Source of the DNA: Ehretia macrophylla
Lineage: Eukaryota > Streptophyta > Magnoliopsida > Boraginales > Ehretiaceae
Reading direction: 5' to 3'
Length of the DNA stretch: 64,000 bases
NCBI GenBank assembly: GCA_037974665.1
Contig: CM075775.1
Coordinates: 42,682,152-42,746,151, forward strand
How positions within the stretch are numbered: position 1 is the stretch's first letter; each line of letters begins with the position of its first letter. A program made the translations under genes and the position numbers. Shown piece by piece: positions 60,482 to 64,000 of the stretch. Under the pieces are notes generated by a model. It had not been told where the DNA came from. It made no database searches and saw only the letters and a program-made list of their open reading frames with translations.

Positions 60482-61363
60482 AACAGGTGCACGATCGACT
60501 TTGCACGTTCCATCCTTTGGCCCTTCGCCTATCGGCTTGGCAGGCAAGCTACCTTGATCCATCTTCGGCTTCGATTTGTTATGCTCAGAAGCTCTAACAA
60601 ACCCTAAAGTCTCTTGCCGCCTAAAACTCTGCCAAGAGAGCGCTGCTTTACATTTGATCCTATGTGCACAGAGAATGCTATGCGTTCTCCATTTTCGGAT
60701 CTCGCAAAGAGAGAACGTATTTTTTTCTATGACTTTTTCTTTCATTCGCGGAATGAAGAAAGAGGGCTTTGCCCCAGCTACCGCTATCCTTGGGAAACCA
60801 AAAGTGCTACCGAAGAAAAAGGATGCAGTCTCTGCCTTGGCCTTTGGAGAGGAGAAGGCAGAGAAGAAAACGTCATTCGCGCAAGATTTTTTGCTTTTTG
60901 CGCCCTTACTAGTAAAGGGGCTCTTTGACCAAGAAGACATTATGGTAGGAAGGCCAACCACTACAAAAGCCGCCATCAGTCCAGGGGAAAAGCAAGCTAC
61001 CTTTCTTTGATCCACTTTCTCGCGCAGGGAAGAGAACGAAAATAGACCGCGGATGGTGGTCATGGTAGATTCGAGGATCTTAGGCGGCAGAACAAACTCT
61101 TCTATCGTGTTGCATTTCCTCTGGAGGATCCCCTCGATCCATCATACTAGAGCAATTCGAGAAGAACAATTAGGCTCATATCCTATCCTTTCTACAATGC
61201 CCATAGACGAAGTGCTTCGTTTTAGATCAATTCTTCGCTGCAATCGCTTCAATCCACCCCCTCGGTGAAAAACTGTAATACACCCTGAGGAATTCCTACC
61301 TGCAGACTTTCTTCTACTCAAAGTGAATTGTCTATGTGCTCTCCCCTCTTGGCTTTGTCTCAT
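60482..61363 (-). pseudogene. rpl2: rpl2 exon 1 (mitochondrial ribosomal protein L2), one premature stop
   Basis: The ATG is at 61361-61363. The frame reads MRQSQEGRAHRQFTLS, KSAGRNSSGCITVFHRGGG, KRLQRRIDLKRSTSSMGIV and RIALV, then a TGA where the family has Arg-Trp (CGA to TGA, a C-to-T change), then WIEG and a further ~200 open codons with FPRIAVAGAKPSFFIPRM, ALSWQSFRRQETLGF, DQGSLPAKPIGEGPKDG and KVDRAPV at the splice site. The ~880-nt length fits the long plant mitochondrial exon 1. It is the best-kept gene piece here: one stop and no frameshift. It continues after the intron at 58604. Confidence 0.95.
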
Positions 61364-62019
61364 TGTCTATCTTGTAATCATTCTATTCCATCCGAATTAG
61401 CTCCTACTCCTACTCTTTCTCCTCATTCATCGTCCTTGGTCCTTTTTACATAGAAAAGTTAGCTACCGGTAGGGTGGTCGCCTTCTAGCCAGTGACTAGC
61501 TCCGCTATGGAAAGTAAGATCACCACCAGCTTTCAGAAGAGGGAAAGATCCCTCCTAACTAACCGAAATAGTTAAGTGAAAGGAGCCCGCTTACCTAATC
61601 CCCTTTCCCTCCATTGTTAGTAGCCTCGCCCTCTTGGCTTGATATGTCAAGAAGACTACAACCTATAGTGGATCACCTTTTGCTTAAAAAGGCCCGCCCA
61701 TATCATGTATATGATAAAGGAAGCATGCTCTTTTTCGCTTTTTATTTGATAGGTTTGTTGGGAGGTATAATATGATATGTATAACGCGCTCATACTCTTT
61801 CCATTAGGATGTTCCCCCCTTCAAGAGCTCTGCTAGGATACTAACTTGGTTACCTAGCATTGAATTAGGTAGGACACTCGTCCTATTTCTAAGGATAGAT
61901 AGAAAAAGAACTAGTAACTCCATTATTTGTTTGTGGTACCCCTAAGATACTTTATTCATTTCCTTTCAACTAAAAATCAAAGGCGGCCTACCTGCTTTGT
62001 ATTAAATAAAAGCTTTCGC
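61364..62019. other. Spacer between atp1 and rpl2
   Basis: About 650 bases with no gene recognised, probably the original mitochondrial atp1-rpl2 intergenic region. Confidence 0.5.
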
Positions 62020-62268
62020 ACTTTCTTTCATTAGTTAAGCCACCTTTTTTCTAAAAAGGATTGTAGTAATTCTAGTTTTACACTATTTAGAATGGCTCTC
62101 TCAAATTGAGAAATTATGTCTAGTGGTATTCGATCACAGAATCCATTGACAACTGCATAAATGACTAGAATTTTTTTTTCAGTTGGAAGTGGTGCATATT
62201 GTGGTTGTTTCAGTACTTCTGTCAGCCTTGCACCTCTATTGAGTAATGCTTGAGTCACAGCATCAAGG
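62020..62268 (-). pseudogene. atp1: atp1 3' end (mitochondrial ATP synthase alpha subunit), cut by an LTR
   Basis: The minus strand begins LDAVTQALLNRGARLTEVLK exactly at the LTR border and continues QPQYAPLPTEKKILVIYAVV, NGFCDRIPLD, SQFERAILNSVKLELLQSF and LEK. A frameshift follows near 62045, and the last LTNERK is in another frame. This is roughly the last 80 residues of the F1 alpha subunit. The rest of the gene lies beyond the inserted LTR, outside the window. It is head of the same-strand block atp1-rpl2-rps19-rps3-rpl16. Confidence 0.95.
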
Positions 62269-64000
62269 TGTAACACCCCGATCCCTCTCGAGACCGGTAG
62301 TTCTATCTATCAATCTAATCACAACCCAAATCCAAACCCGGGCAAAATTTTTAGGGAAAACGGACGGAATCTCCCCTATTTCTAGGCAAAAAGCAAACCT
62401 GCGACAACATATAAGTGGACCAATACCATGTCCAAACATTCAACCACTTCAAGGCCAACCGAGCCTTGTTCTCAACAAGCAACCACAAGCAAATATACAT
62501 ACATTTCCAATTTAAAAGCTAACCTATCTCTTTACATTTTTGACAAGTACATTCAAACTAGACAATTAAACCACACTAAGCTACTGCATAAAATAAACTA
62601 TCATGCCATTCTAATTCTTTTCCTTGGGACATTACAAACATGCATTGAAGTTAAGCTATGCTAACTGATTACATAACTAGCTTATCAATTTACCTCAACT
62701 ATTTGGCTAATTTAGATTACATTTCCTTTAACAATAAATACATACAATACATAAAAGCATACATCTTGCATCTTTTACATCTCAAGCCACATAGCACGCA
62801 AGAGAACTCTTCAAGCACGAACTTTCACGAAATCACGAACTTTCCAGCTAACATGACATTTCCTGAAATGTGGTGGTGAGGAGTGAGTATACACAACACG
62901 TATACTCAATGAGGGAGAGACAGATATTGAATTGGAGAGAAAGAAAGTCGTGCAATGCAAATAAGACAGTTAAGCAATATAACTGATAAATAAGTAATCA
63001 AAACAAATAATCAATACAATAAGCAATTACTGAAAGCATTAACACAACCATTCAAAGCTATACCACACTTTGAAGGCTATGGTTCACTCATACGAGCAAT
63101 GTACCATTTCACAAGCGATACATCAATCTCAAGCTTGATGTTGACAACGATGACAATAAGCGTGCATCCACCTTATAACACCAGTTTGGAATACCCCGGA
63201 AGTATCCAATCAAATCTACGACCCAAATCTCCCTGGGAGGCAACCCAAGCGAGAATGGGAATAGCAGCGGAGCTAGAGCAACCAACACTGGCAACCCGAG
63301 GCTACCCAGAGAGGCTCATCACTCACGCGCGAGACACTATGCAATGCAAGACTCGATACAAGGCGATAAACGAGCGATAAACAAGATATCAAGCATTCTC
63401 AACAATGGATAAACATTTCAATCAACAACTAACTCTAACAAGCGGAATAAGCATTAGCAAGCATAACAAGCAATAATAAGCATTAACAAGCATTCTATAG
63501 GCATAACATCAAGAAAACACACAAAGTCACAAATCGGCCCCAACTATCAAAACACTACCATCTCCAAACGAGCAACGAGTTCCGGAAACCGACTTCGCCA
63601 ATCTTCCTAGGTCACTATAAAGCACGTCTAGAGACTCCGAAACCCTACTTAACCCTAGAATTTACGCAAAGTCCCAATTTTTCCCCTTTGCTCGTTTGAA
63701 CTACAACTATACCAACCAAACACCTAACCAATGCCATAATTGCACCAAAAGTACTTCCATGGCCTCCCGAAACAATGCCAACACACAAAATGAGAAAATG
63801 CCAAACTCGACCTAAACGACCCCGACTTTCACTAAGCCGTTTTTCTCCGTTTTTCCATTATACATTCCAATTAAACCACACATTTAGGCATTCTAGCATA
63901 TCTAGCATCTTCCTACATCAACAGAACGCGTAACGGAGCAACTTCATCGAAACGGGAGTTTACTATTCACAATTTACTATTCATCTCACAATTTATATTT
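62269..64000 (-). mobile_element. LTR inserted in atp1, cut by the window end (Ty3-gypsy, Tekay-like)
   Basis: The plus strand starts TGTAACACCCCGATCCCTC, the inverse of the GGGATCGGGGTGTTACA terminus, so the sense is minus. It closely follows the LTR at 1-1753 in content and order, in inverted orientation. Its other end is outside the window, so solo or full-length status and the target duplication cannot be seen. The five bases before it are CAAGG. Confidence 0.9.

Noticed and set aside
60576-61010. Plus-strand frame of 144 codons
   Set aside because: It is the antisense shadow of rpl2 exon 1.
1-64000. Whole window as a functioning mitochondrial genome segment
   Set aside because: Every recognised organelle gene is damaged, and there are several full-length LTR elements with target duplications, which is typical of nuclear DNA.

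Overview
The window looks like flowering-plant DNA: a nuclear stretch of transferred mitochondrial DNA (a NUMT) that has decayed and been invaded by LTR retrotransposons. Recognisable plant mitochondrial genes (nad1 exon 1, rpl2, the tail of rps19, rps3, rpl16, the 3' end of atp1, a trnS relic) are all damaged or carry many substitutions. They still hold group II introns and pre-editing codons, so they came from mitochondrial DNA and not from edited RNA. A plastid 23S rRNA fragment and two mitovirus polymerase fossils, both common passengers of plant mitochondrial genomes, lie in the same background. Full-length LTR elements with clean 5-bp target duplications argue for a nuclear location. No species can be named from the sequence.

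Layout. 1-1753 is the 3' part of an LTR cut by the window edge. 1754-16857 is mitochondrial-type DNA with one copy of a 536-bp repeat (5132-5666), an LTR fragment (5667-5901), a mitovirus polymerase fossil on the minus strand (about 5902-7575), nad1 exon 1 (8317-8703) and a 564-bp TRIM element (10561-11124). 16858-23995 is a non-autonomous LTR element. 23996-28459 is spacer with a plastid rrn23 fragment (24331-24633). 28460-32510 is a 4.05-kb solo LTR. 33207-42677 is a full-length Tekay/Del-type Ty3-gypsy element with a chromodomain. 42683-51294 is spacer with a trnS relic, a second mitovirus fossil (about 46500-47070) and the second copy of the 536-bp repeat (47676-48211).

51295-62268 is a collinear minus-strand mitochondrial gene block read as atp1 3' end, rpl2 exon 1, intron, exon 2 joined to the rps19 tail, rps3 exon 1, intron, exon 2, rpl16. 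A 2.88-kb solo LTR splits rps3 exon 2 and another LTR (62269 to the window end) cuts atp1.

Nothing in the window appears to be a working gene. The value is historical: order of insertions, how organelle DNA moved, and a virus record. The autonomous Tekay element, the LTR-only derivative at 16858-23995 and the solo LTRs share end motifs and primer sites, so they form one related retroelement population. Between these landmarks are several kilobases of AT-rich spacer in which I recognise no gene.
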